Positions 22,532 through 29,901 of a DNA stretch of 29,901 bases are shown piece by piece; the first letter of the stretch is position 1, and each line of letters starts with the position of its first letter. Both the position numbers and the translations under genes were made by a program. Location of the stretch: assembly GCA_964643965.1 (NCBI GenBank), contig CAZXVH010000063.1, positions 1 to 29,901 on the forward strand. The letters run 5' to 3'. This stretch comes from GCA-2746795 sp964643965. GTDB taxonomy: Bacteria; Chloroflexota; Anaerolineae; Promineifilales; Promineifilaceae. The notes beneath the pieces were generated by a model that saw nothing but the letters and a program-made list of their open reading frames with translations, was not told the origin of the DNA and did no database searches.

Positions 22532-24448
22532 ATGAGCGAAACAATTTTCAACGTACAAGATGTCGTCAAAATCTATAACACCGGCGCGGGTGGCTTTACA
22601 GCGCTTAAGGACGTCTCCTTTGCTGTGCAAAAGGGGGAATTCCTGGGCATCGTCGGTAAATCCGGGGCGGGCAAGACGACTTTGCTCAATATGCTTTCCG
22701 GCGTCAGCGAAATTACCTCGGGGAAGGTGCTGTTCACGCCGCAGAACGGCGCTCAAAAAAATGACGCGGACAAGCTGCTTTCCATCGGCGAGTTGAGCCA
22801 GGATGAACTCTCTGTGTGGCGCGGCGAAAATATGGGCATTGTCTACCAATCATTTGAACTGCTGCCGCAGTTGGATTTGGTGGACAATATCATGCTGCCT
22901 CAGGAATTTGCCGGACGGTATCAGGCGGGGATCAGCCGTGAGCGGGCGCTGGCTTTGCTCGATATTGTGGAGCTAAGTGAACATGCCAACAAATTGCCCG
23001 CCCATATTTCTGGCGGGCAGAAACAGCGGGTGGCGATTGCCCGGGCGTTGGTCAATGATCCCGCGGTGATTGTGGCGGATGAACCAACCGGCAGCCTGGA
23101 TTCAGTGACGGCCGATGTCATTTTCAATATCTTCGCCAAGCTGGTGCAGCAGGGTAAAACCGTGATTATGGTGACGCATGATATGGATTTGGCCGAACGT
23201 TTCTCACGCACCCTGTTCATTTCGGATGGGGAGCTGGTTGATGATCTGCATCATGGCCCGGAAGACGACTCCGTTGAAGAGGACGCCGACGTTCCCCTCA
23301 TTGCCGACAACGGCCATGCCGGCCCCTTGTTGGCAAATCTGGAGACGGGCGCAAATTATGATACCTCGAAAACGGCCGTTTCCCTCAAACAAGTGGTCAA
23401 AACCTACGTCAATGCGGCCGGCAGTTTCACCGCCCTCAAAGGGGTAGATTTAGAGATTGAGTATGGACAGTTTGTGGCCATTGTGGGCAAATCGGGCAGC
23501 GGCAAATCGACGCTGCTCAACATGCTCACCGGCATTGACCATCCCACTTCTGGCTACGTGGAGATGGGTGGCGAAGATATTTACAGCCTGTCCGAGAGCA
23601 AACGGGCTTTGTGGCGAGGTAAGAATGTGGGCATTGTCTTCCAGTTCTTCCAACTGCTGCCCACGTTGACCCTGCTGGAAAACACCATTCTGCCCATGGA
23701 TTATTGCAACATCTACCCCTACAACGAACGGCCGAAACGAGCCATGCAGCTGCTCAAGATGGTGGGACTTGAAGAGCATATCCACGATTTGCCCGCCAAT
23801 GTATCGAATGGACAGCAGCAGGCGGCGGCCATTGCCCGGGCCATTGCCACCGATCCCTCTATCATTGTAGCCGATGAACCGACGGGCAACCTGGATTCGC
23901 GCTCAGCGGATGTGGTCATTCGCGTGTTCCAGGAGTTGGCCGATTTAGGCAAGACGATTTTGCTGGTGACGCATGATTCCTCACTGACGAGCCGCGTCAA
24001 CCGCACCGTTATTATTTCTGATGGCGAGATTATTGAGCCGATTGTGGCCAGCACCCTGCCCTCGCTGGATCATCCGCAAATGTTACACGCCACCCATAAA
24101 GTGAAAAAGCGGGTTTATGAGCCGGGCGAGATCATTATTCGCCAGGGGGAGGCGGTTGATTACTTTTATATGGTAGGAGAGGGGGCAGTGGAGATTGTAG
24201 GGGATGACGAAACGGCCGTTTCCAGCCTCACCACCCATCAATTTTTCGGTGAGGTAGAACTCATGGGTCAGGGAACGGCCGTTGCCACCGTGCGCGCCGG
24301 TCATGTTCCCACGGAAGTGGCGCTGCTGCCCAAAGAGGAATTCTTCAAAATCATGGCTGACTCGCCCGACGCCTCCGCCCACATCCTGCAAGTCGCCAAA
24401 GAACGACGCGCTGAAAACCAGGCGCGGCGCCAATTGGAGATCGCATGA
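22532..24448 (+). CDS. Tandem ABC ATPase (two NBDs) fused to a cyclic-nucleotide-binding-like domain
   Basis: 638 aa in three parts. NBD1 has Walker A GKSGAGKTT (42-50), signature ISGGQ (159-163) and Walker B VIVADEPTGSLD. NBD2 has Walker A GKSGSGKST (319-327), a degenerate signature VSNGQ (424-428, Gly to Asn) and Walker B IIVADEPTGNLD. Both are of the LolD/MacB/FtsE type. The C-terminal part (about 515-620) is a cNMP-binding fold with FGEVELMGQGTAVATVRA; the Arg of the phosphate cassette is replaced by Ala583, so cAMP binding is doubtful. The gene overlaps the permease gene by four bases (ATGA). One polypeptide thus supplies both ATPase sites for the FtsX-type permease, one site being possibly weak. 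Three palindrome copies fall in the linker and the cNMP domain. Confidence 0.9.
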   Translation: MSETIFNVQDVVKIYNTGAGGFTALKDVSFAVQKGEFLGIVGKSGAGKTTLLNMLSGVSEITSGKVLFTPQNGAQKNDADKLLSIGELSQDELSVWRGENMGIVYQSFELLPQLDLVDNIMLPQEFAGRYQAGISRERALALLDIVELSEHANKLPAHISGGQKQRVAIARALVNDPAVIVADEPTGSLDSVTADVIFNIFAKLVQQGKTVIMVTHDMDLAERFSRTLFISDGELVDDLHHGPEDDSVEEDADVPLIADNGHAGPLLANLETGANYDTSKTAVSLKQVVKTYVNAAGSFTALKGVDLEIEYGQFVAIVGKSGSGKSTLLNMLTGIDHPTSGYVEMGGEDIYSLSESKRALWRGKNVGIVFQFFQLLPTLTLLENTILPMDYCNIYPYNERPKRAMQLLKMVGLEEHIHDLPANVSNGQQQAAAIARAIATDPSIIVADEPTGNLDSRSADVVIRVFQELADLGKTILLVTHDSSLTSRVNRTVIISDGEIIEPIVASTLPSLDHPQMLHATHKVKKRVYEPGEIIIRQGEAVDYFYMVGEGAVEIVGDDETAVSSLTTHQFFGEVELMGQGTAVATVRAGHVPTEVALLPKEEFFKIMADSPDASAHILQVAKERRAENQARRQLEIA

Positions 24449-26841
24449 AACTCACCTTCTTAAAACCGAGTTGGCGCAAAGTAGCCGCTGATTTAGGCGG
24501 CAATCTCTCTCGAACGATTCTCGTTGTCGCTTCCATTGCGGTGGGCGTTTTTGCGGTGGGGGCCATCGCTACCATGTATGTCATCTTTGCCGAAGACATT
24601 GCCGTCAGCTACGCTTCCGCCCAACCAGCCAATATTGAAATCATCACCGATCCCTTTGACGAAGAACTTGTTAAAGCAGTAGAAAGCATCCCTGGCGTCG
24701 CCAACGCCGAAGGCCGCCATATGGTCTCCGTGCGTGTGGGGTTGGATGGCAAAACCTGGAAACCGCTCGATGTGATGACCGCCGATGACTACGCCACCTC
24801 TGAGATAAACTTGTTAACGCCCATGAAGGGCGCTATTTATCCCCATGATCGAGAATTGTTGGTACGCGTAGACATTATGAACAACAGTGGCCTCCAGCCC
24901 GGTGATGAAGCCCTGGTGCAGTTAGCCGATGGCGTCATCCGCACCATGCCGGTGGTCGGCGCCGTGGGCGACCAGTATGCGGCGGGTGACTTTGCCGCCC
25001 CCCCGCGCGGTTACGCCACCCTGAAAACGGCCGAGTGGCTGGGCGGTTATGAGCGATACAACCGTCTCTATGTGCAAGTGGTCGATGGCGAAGATGAAGC
25101 CGCCATTGCCGCCGCGCTCAAACTAGTCACAGATAAAATTGAACGGATGGGCGGTACGGTCTACCGCAGTAATTCCAACTTAACCACAGAACATCCCATG
25201 GAATCAGTCGCGCTGGCGATGATCGCTGTTTTAGGCGCTTTGGGCATTTTGATTATGCTCCTGAGTAGTTCGCTGATCATCAATACCCTCAATGCCCTGC
25301 TCACCCAACATCGCCGCCAAATTGGGGTGATGAAACTGGTGGGGGCGCGCAGCTTTAATATTTCGGTGATGTATATCGCTCTGATTATCGGCTATGGCCT
25401 CATCGCCCTGCTCATTGCAGTGCCGTTGGGCACAGCCGCCGGTTATGGCTTGTCTCTGTTTATGGGTAACTTTATGAGCGTCACCATTCAGGGCTTCCGC
25501 CTGGTGCCTGTGGCAATTGTGCTGCAAGTGATCCTGGCGTTTGCCGTGCCCTTGATAGCTGGCTATTTCCCCATCACCAAAGGCGCTAAAATGACGGTGC
25601 GCCGGGCCATCAGCGAAGAAAACCCGGTGGAGCAAAGCAGTGGGGGCTTGTTGGATAAGTTGGGCATCTGGTTCAAATGGCTGTCACGGCCGTTGTTACT
25701 TTCCATCCGCAACACATTCAGGCGGAAGGCCCGTTTAGCGCTGACCTTGTTCACCCTCATCATTGCCGGCGCCATCTTCATTGCCGTCTTTAACGTGAGT
25801 TATTCGCTCAACAGTTTTATGGATATGCTCGGGCAGCACTTTATGGCCGATGTCATGGTGACGCTTAGTGAACCTTACCGTACGGAACAAATAGAACAGA
25901 TCGCTTACCGGATTCCTGGCATTGAATACATCGAAGGCTGGGGCGGCGCCGCTGGTGAACTCGTCGATGAAAAGGATGACCTGCTGTCTAACTTGATCCT
26001 CATCGCGCCGCCGGCTGATTCCACCCTGATGGACGTTGACCTGTTAGCGGGGCGTTGGTTGGAGCCGACAGATGAAAAAGCGCTGGTGGTGGCCGATTAT
26101 ATCTACAATATCTACCCGGATTTTCAACCGGGCGATACCGTGCGCATTGATTTGCCCGGTAATCGGGTGGAAGAGTGGGAAGTGGTAGGCATTTTCCGCT
26201 TCATCGACATGTTGGGTGATACCCTTGCCTATGCCAACAATGAGACCGTCTCCCGCCTGGTAAATACCAGCGGACAGGCGGCCACCTATCGGGTGGTGGC
26301 GGACGCCAATACCCTGGCGCGGCAAACGGAAGTCAGCACGGCGCTGAGTGGGGCGCTGCGGGAACAGGGCATTCGGGTGAGTAATGTGGAAGCGGGCCTG
26401 GTCACGCGCCAGCAGCAGGTTCAACCGATCAATATTCTGGTGATATTTTTGCTGACGATGGCGGTGTTAACGGCCGTTGTCGGCTCCATCGGTCTCATGG
26501 GCACGATGGGCATGAACGTGCTGGAGCGTACGCGCGAAATCGGGGTGATGCGAGCCATCGGCGCGGTGGATGGTGAAATCATCAAGTCGGTGATCGTCGA
26601 AGGCTTGATGATTGGTTTGATCAGCTGGATCGTGGCGGTGGCGCTTTCTTTCCCCATCAGCTTTGCTCTGCTGCGTATGATCAGCAAGGCGATTTTGGAT
26701 GTGGCTATGCCGCTGAAAATCACCTGGCAAGGCTTTGTCATTTGGCTGGTGGTGGTGGTCCTTTTGTCGGCGATTGCCAGTGTGGTTCCCGCTCGCAGCG
26801 CCGCCCGCCTGACGATTCGGGAAGTGTTGGCTTACGAGTAG
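24445..26841 (+). CDS. FtsX/MacB-type ABC permease with two FtsX domains
   Basis: 798 aa. N-terminal helix about 22-48, an extracytoplasmic MacB-PCD-like domain (about 50-250), then a three-helix FtsX core (about 255-285, 305-335, 350-376) with the coupling segment QIGVMKLVGARSF. A second copy follows: helix about 435-458, outer domain (460-655), and helices near 662-690, 715-745 and 763-788 with REIGVMRAIGAVDG. The C-terminus RSAARLTIREVLAYE is typical. Such type VII exporters move lipids, lipoproteins or toxic compounds, or act by mechanotransmission, and do not import. Stop-start overlap with the ATPase gene shows coupled translation. Two palindrome copies lie in it. The gene is followed at once by a long heptamer array. 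Confidence 0.9.
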   Translation: MKLTFLKPSWRKVAADLGGNLSRTILVVASIAVGVFAVGAIATMYVIFAEDIAVSYASAQPANIEIITDPFDEELVKAVESIPGVANAEGRHMVSVRVGLDGKTWKPLDVMTADDYATSEINLLTPMKGAIYPHDRELLVRVDIMNNSGLQPGDEALVQLADGVIRTMPVVGAVGDQYAAGDFAAPPRGYATLKTAEWLGGYERYNRLYVQVVDGEDEAAIAAALKLVTDKIERMGGTVYRSNSNLTTEHPMESVALAMIAVLGALGILIMLLSSSLIINTLNALLTQHRRQIGVMKLVGARSFNISVMYIALIIGYGLIALLIAVPLGTAAGYGLSLFMGNFMSVTIQGFRLVPVAIVLQVILAFAVPLIAGYFPITKGAKMTVRRAISEENPVEQSSGGLLDKLGIWFKWLSRPLLLSIRNTFRRKARLALTLFTLIIAGAIFIAVFNVSYSLNSFMDMLGQHFMADVMVTLSEPYRTEQIEQIAYRIPGIEYIEGWGGAAGELVDEKDDLLSNLILIAPPADSTLMDVDLLAGRWLEPTDEKALVVADYIYNIYPDFQPGDTVRIDLPGNRVEEWEVVGIFRFIDMLGDTLAYANNETVSRLVNTSGQAATYRVVADANTLARQTEVSTALSGALREQGIRVSNVEAGLVTRQQQVQPINILVIFLLTMAVLTAVVGSIGLMGTMGMNVLERTREIGVMRAIGAVDGEIIKSVIVEGLMIGLISWIVAVALSFPISFALLRMISKAILDVAMPLKITWQGFVIWLVVVVLLSAIASVVPARSAARLTIREVLAYE

Positions 26842-26843
26842 GG

Positions 26844-26948
26844 GACGGTGGGCAGTGGATAGTGGATAGTGGATAGTGGACAGTGGATAGTGGACAGTGG
26901 ATAGTGGACAGTGGGCAGTGGACAGTGGACAGTGGACAGTGAATGGTG
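26844..26948 (+). repeat. Heptamer tandem array, 15 units (GTGGACA/GTGGATA)
   Basis: Fifteen consecutive 7-mers, mostly GATAGTG and GACAGTG, with GACGGTG, GGCAGTG and AATGGTG variants. The array fills the gap between the permease stop and the end of the convergent BKACE gene, where a terminator would be expected. It is the longest array of the window. Confidence 0.9.
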
Positions 26949-26966
26949 GTTGGCGCAGTAATGGCG

Positions 26967-27836
26967 TCAGCCACTTTCGGCGTTGTGTGGAATGGCTAGA
27001 ATCTGCCGCGCCTCCGCCACTGAAGCCGGTTCCAGGCCCACCAGTCGCGCCAATTCCACCGCCTTGGCCACCGCTTCCCCATTCGATTTTGCTACCGAGC
27101 CATCCGGCAAATAAAGATTATCCTCCAGCCCCACGCGCACATTGCCGCCCATCGACAGCGCCGCCGCCACCCATTTCCATTGCTTCGCCCCAATGCCAAT
27201 CACCTGCCAAAACGAATTGTCCGGCAACTGATCCACCTGATGCACCAGGTTCTTGGTGCTGGCCGGAATACCGCCCAACACACCCATAATCAGGCTGAAC
27301 TGATAGGGCGGCTGTAAAACACCCAGGTCAATCAGCGGCTGGGCATTGTGGATATGGCCGGTATCAAAACATTCCATCTCGGGGCGTGTGCCCGCTTCGT
27401 TCATCGCTTCCAGGAAAAATTGGATGTCGGTGAACGGATTGGCGAAGACATGGTCGTGGTAAAACGCTTTGGCTTTGCGTGAATAGATGGCGTAGTTCAT
27501 GGAACCCATGTTGAGCGCCGCCATGTCGGGCTTGAGCGCTGTTACCTGGTGGATGCGCATCTGGCGGTCAATGCCAATGGCCCCTGTGGAATAGTTGATG
27601 ATGACATCGGGACAGGCGGCTTTAACGGCCGCATCAATCCTGGCGTAACTCTCCACGTCAAAGGCGGGCAGCCCGTTATCTTGCCGGGCATGGATGTGGA
27701 CGATGGCGGCGCCTGCTTCCACGGCACGACGCGCTTCTTCTGCGATTTCATCGGCCGTGTACGGGATGTAGGGTGACTGTTTGCGGGTGGCGAATACGCC
27801 GGTTAGGGCGGCTGAAATGATTACTTTGTCCGGCAT
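26967..27836 (-). CDS. BKACE family beta-keto acid cleavage enzyme (DUF849, Kce-like)
   Basis: 289 aa. BKACE enzymes condense a beta-keto acid with acetyl-CoA to give acetoacetate and a CoA ester; the founding member acts on 3-keto-5-aminohexanoate in lysine fermentation. The Zn-dependent TIM barrel shows VIISAALTG at the start, IVHIHARQDNG with ligands His47 and His49, IINYSTG, ECFDTGHI and NVRVGLEDNLYL (Glu ligand). No other lysine-fermentation gene is near, so the substrate is open. AAGGAAG about 8 nt before the ATG fixes the start. Two CGGCCG sites are present, but none is the full octamer. Confidence 0.9.
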   Translation of the reverse strand: MPDKVIISAALTGVFATRKQSPYIPYTADEIAEEARRAVEAGAAIVHIHARQDNGLPAFDVESYARIDAAVKAACPDVIINYSTGAIGIDRQMRIHQVTALKPDMAALNMGSMNYAIYSRKAKAFYHDHVFANPFTDIQFFLEAMNEAGTRPEMECFDTGHIHNAQPLIDLGVLQPPYQFSLIMGVLGGIPASTKNLVHQVDQLPDNSFWQVIGIGAKQWKWVAAALSMGGNVRVGLEDNLYLPDGSVAKSNGEAVAKAVELARLVGLEPASVAEARQILAIPHNAESG

Positions 27837-27889
27837 GAGCTTGGCTTCCTTTTTACAGAGGATTTTTGACTTCTAGAAATGAAAATTCC

Positions 27890-28047
27890 GGCATGGTTCA
27901 AATGTCCATAAAATTAGTCTGACACTTTTTTGTGAAATGATCTCTTTTTTGTGATGACAACGAATTTTAGAAAGGAGCGAATTCGTTACTTTCTAAAATT
28001 CGTTGTCATCATTGTAAACATAGTGTAAAGCTAACTTGAACCATGCC
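27890..28047. repeat. 158-bp MITE-like element with 12-bp perfect terminal inverted repeats
   Basis: The ends GGCATGGTTCAA (27890-27901) and TTGAACCATGCC (28036-28047) are exact inverted copies. Inside, a perfect 22-bp stem (27953-27974 with 27989-28010) with a 14-nt loop containing CGAATTCG forms a strong cruciform. It has no coding capacity. It lies in the upstream region of the BKACE gene. Related ends occur at 6454-6516 and a related inner arm at 19238-19266. Confidence 0.8.
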
Positions 28048-28245
28048 CATTTTTGAGGACATTATAGCAGAGGCATAGCCATCTGTGGTTTTTTTAAGCG
28101 TCTAATGGATAGTTGTAATTTTTGATCTTCTTTGCTATCAAACAATTCTTATGCTGAGAACTTGATTTAAAGGTTAATTCTATTATTCCACGATTCCCCC
28201 ATACCGCCTATCATTGCGGGAATATAGTGAAATTGAGACAATCCT

Positions 28246-28294
28246 ACTGTTCACTGTTCACTGTTCACTAAAAACTGTACACTGCTTACTGAAA
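28246..28294 (+). repeat. Heptamer array directly before the PBP start codon, 7 units
   Basis: ACTGTTC three times, then ACTAAAA, ACTGTAC, ACTGCTT and ACTGAAA, exactly 49 bp. On the other strand the unit rotates to GTGAACA, as at 11761 and 13132. It occupies the place of the ribosome-binding site, and no Shine-Dalgarno is visible. In 28048-28245 I see only A+T-rich sequence and no convincing promoter. Confidence 0.85.
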
Positions 28295-28297
28295 CCT

Positions 28298-29901
28298 ATG
28301 CCAAAAAACACCCAAATCATTCACTGGCGCGTGCGGCGTCAGCAGCGGCGCAAACGCAGCGGCCAAACTATCCTCAAAATTGTGGGGATTTTGGCGTTGG
28401 TGGGGTTGATTGGCCTGTTTTTTGCAGGGATTGGGACAGTGGGAGCGGTAACGGCCGTTTACGCCTACTTCACCCAAGACCTGCCCGACTACACCCAGTT
28501 GACCGCGCTCGGTCAGCACCAATCCGATACCTTTGAGACCAGCAAAATCTACGCCTGGGGCGATGAGCAGATCGACGGCAACCGCGACCGCGTCCTCATC
28601 TACGAAATCATCGATCCGCTGGGCGGCGACCGGCAGTGGGTGACGCTGGATCAGGTGCCGCAAAGTTTCATCGACGCCACTGTGGCCATTGAAGACAAAA
28701 CCTTCTGGACGAATCAGGGCTTCGACGCCCAGGGTATTGGCCGCGCCTTCTACGAATACGCGCTTAAAGGTGGCAGTGTGCAAGGTGGTTCTTCCATCAC
28801 CCAGCAAGTCATCAAAAACAATATCATCGAACCGGAACGACGTACTGTCGGCGCAGAAGTAGGTTTCGATGATTACCGGCGTAAAGTCGAGGAACTGCTC
28901 CTAGCCCATAGGGCGACCAACACCTATTCCAAGGAGCAAATCCTGGAGTGGTATCTCAACACCAATTTCTACGGCAATCTGGCCTACGGCGTACAAGCGG
29001 CAGCGCGGGTTTACTTCAACAAGCCGGTATCTGAGCTGACTTTGCCGGAAGCAGCGATGCTGGCCGCCATCCCCCAATCGCCCGCGCTTAACCCCATCGA
29101 CAACCCCGACGACGCCAAAAAACGGCAAGAACTGGTGCTGGACAGCATGGCGCGGGAAGGCGTCATCACGCCAGAACAAGCGGCTTCGGCCAAACTTGCG
29201 CCGCTGCAAGTTCAAGCTGGCACGGAAGATCGCTTTGACATTATCGCGCCCCATTTTGCGCTGGAAGTGCGGCAGCAGCTTGAGCGGATGTTCGGTCCGG
29301 AACTGGTGCTGGGTGGCGGTCTCACCGTCTACACCACGCTGGATTTACTGATGCAGCAGCAGGCAGAGTGTGTGGCGCAGGCGCAGGTGGCGCGGCTCTC
29401 CGGCGCTTTAGGTACAGGCTTACCAGCCGATGTGGAAGCAAGCTGCGCGGCGTTGGCGTATTTGCCGCCGCTCAACAACGCCGACGTGGGCGTCGATCAT
29501 CAGGTCAACAACGCCTCTGTGGTGATGCTCGACCCGCGCACGGCCGAAGTGAAGGCGTTGGTGGGCAGTCTCAACTATTGGGATAAGGGGATTGATGGCT
29601 CGTTTAACGTGGCGGTCGATGGCCTGCGCCAACCAGGTTCCGCGTTCAAACCGTTCACCTATTTAACGGCGCTGAGCCAGGGTTACACCCCCGCCACCAT
29701 GATGCTCGACGTGGAAACCGACTTCGGCACACCTTATAACGGCGTCCCCTATGTGCCGCAAAACTACGACCGCCAGTTTCACGGCCCGGTGCGTTTGCGC
29801 GAAGGGTTTGGCAGCAGTTTCAACGTGCCGGCCGTGCAAGCGATGAGTTGGGTGGGCGTAGACAAAGTGCTGCGCACCGCCCACAATTTGGGCATCACCA
29901 G
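28298..29901 (+). CDS. Class A penicillin-binding protein, 3' end cut off by the window
   Basis: The frame is open from ATG 28298 to the window end (534 full codons). A basic cytoplasmic start (RVRRQQRRKRSG) and one membrane helix (about 25-57) lead to a glycosyltransferase domain (GT51). It shows ATVAIEDKTFW with catalytic Glu132, QGGSSITQQVIKNN, a second Glu region YSKEQILEWYLNTNFYGN, and YFNKPVSELTLPEAAMLAAIPQSP. The transpeptidase domain follows, with the nucleophile Ser448 in GSAFKPF (SxxK, Lys451) and Ser507-Phe-Asn509 (SxN). The KTG motif lies beyond the window. It polymerises and cross-links peptidoglycan at the outer face of the membrane. A palindrome copy (28450) is read Thr-Ala-Val inside the membrane helix. 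Confidence 0.93.
   Translation, partial: MPKNTQIIHWRVRRQQRRKRSGQTILKIVGILALVGLIGLFFAGIGTVGAVTAVYAYFTQDLPDYTQLTALGQHQSDTFETSKIYAWGDEQIDGNRDRVLIYEIIDPLGGDRQWVTLDQVPQSFIDATVAIEDKTFWTNQGFDAQGIGRAFYEYALKGGSVQGGSSITQQVIKNNIIEPERRTVGAEVGFDDYRRKVEELLLAHRATNTYSKEQILEWYLNTNFYGNLAYGVQAAARVYFNKPVSELTLPEAAMLAAIPQSPALNPIDNPDDAKKRQELVLDSMAREGVITPEQAASAKLAPLQVQAGTEDRFDIIAPHFALEVRQQLERMFGPELVLGGGLTVYTTLDLLMQQQAECVAQAQVARLSGALGTGLPADVEASCAALAYLPPLNNADVGVDHQVNNASVVMLDPRTAEVKALVGSLNYWDKGIDGSFNVAVDGLRQPGSAFKPFTYLTALSQGYTPATMMLDVETDFGTPYNGVPYVPQNYDRQFHGPVRLREGFGSSFNVPAVQAMSWVGVDKVLRTAHNLGIT

Larger units (their letters stand above)
222..28459. repeat. Thirty dispersed copies of the palindrome AACGGCCGTT / ACGGCCGT
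   Basis: Full decamers begin at 222, 1902, 3326, 3944, 4816, 8044, 8630, 9214, 9995, 10933, 12762, 13404, 15592, 15619, 16144, 16903, 17219, 17462, 17832, 19059, 21271, 23371, 24211, 24274, 26469 and 28450. The octamer only begins at 565, 4353, 5710 and 25686. Counting was by eye. Of 29 copies inside genes, 19 are read Thr-Ala-Val, 6 as Arg-Pro and 4 as (Asn/His)-Gly-Arg. None occurs in the methyltransferase, the secreted-protein pair, the 21828 regulator or the BKACE gene. Confidence 0.9.

Noticed and set aside
26844..26948. Repeat array as a CRISPR array
   Set aside because: The units are 7 bp with no spacers, and there are no cas genes.
26897..27289. Plus-strand frame starting in the heptamer array and running opposite the BKACE gene
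   Set aside because: It begins in repeats, is Pro-rich shadow translation and lies across a conserved minus-strand enzyme.

Overview
The window looks like a chromosomal segment of a bacterium, most probably a member of the Chloroflexota (Anaerolineae-like). This is an inference from gene content: coenzyme F420 genes, a multi-domain xanthine-dehydrogenase-type molybdenum enzyme with its selenium-hydroxylase helpers, a tandem ABC-ATPase/FtsX exporter, a membrane-anchored class A PBP and a BKACE enzyme. No rRNA, tRNA, CRISPR array, phage or transposase gene was seen. Base composition is moderate to GC-rich in most genes and clearly A+T-richer around 19.2-21.8 kb.

Layout. 2-931 is the 3' part of a radical SAM/SPASM protein. 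1179-1955 is an unrecognised protein whose C-terminal tail is partly duplicated downstream. 2403-6263 is a compact plus-strand unit: M20 amidohydrolase, cofD, cofC and an LLM-class (F420/flavin) oxidoreductase. 6264-6679 is intergenic and holds a 158-bp palindromic repeat, a small terminal-inverted-repeat element and a terminator. 6680-8562 is a membrane histidine kinase plus a single-domain response regulator, followed by a lipoprotein. 9073-14097 encodes a molybdenum hydroxylase: an XdhC-like factor, a fused FAD/2Fe-2S subunit, a small membrane protein and the molybdopterin subunit. A minus-strand methyltransferase (14282-15196) separates this from 15473-17801, which encodes YqeB and a YqeC-MocA fusion, both maturation factors for (selenium-dependent) molybdenum hydroxylases. 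glyA is convergent (17808-19166, minus). 19357-20993 holds an 11-bp-phased operator-like array driving a secreted protein, followed by a membrane-anchored protein. 21279-21594 (minus) is a BrnA-like antitoxin behind what looks like an internally deleted BrnT toxin. 21828-26841 is an operon of a winged-helix regulator, an NBD-NBD-cNMP fusion and an FtsX-type permease. A convergent BKACE gene (26967-27836) and the 5' part of a class A PBP (28298-end) close the window.

Two genome-scale signals cut across these genes. First, the palindrome AACGGCCGTT (or its ACGGCCGT core) occurs 30 times by my hand count, against about 0.5 expected for an 8-mer. It resembles the HIP1 phenomenon of cyanobacteria, and most copies are read as Thr-Ala-Val inside proteins. 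Second, short tandem arrays with a strict 7-bp period, most sharing a GTGA (or TCAC) core, sit in gene gaps and also inside three reading frames, like the heptameric STRR repeats of cyanobacteria. Neither signal is explained by the genes. They are the best candidates for something undescribed here, together with the tail-repeat locus next to the radical SAM gene and the four-site 11-bp operator array.
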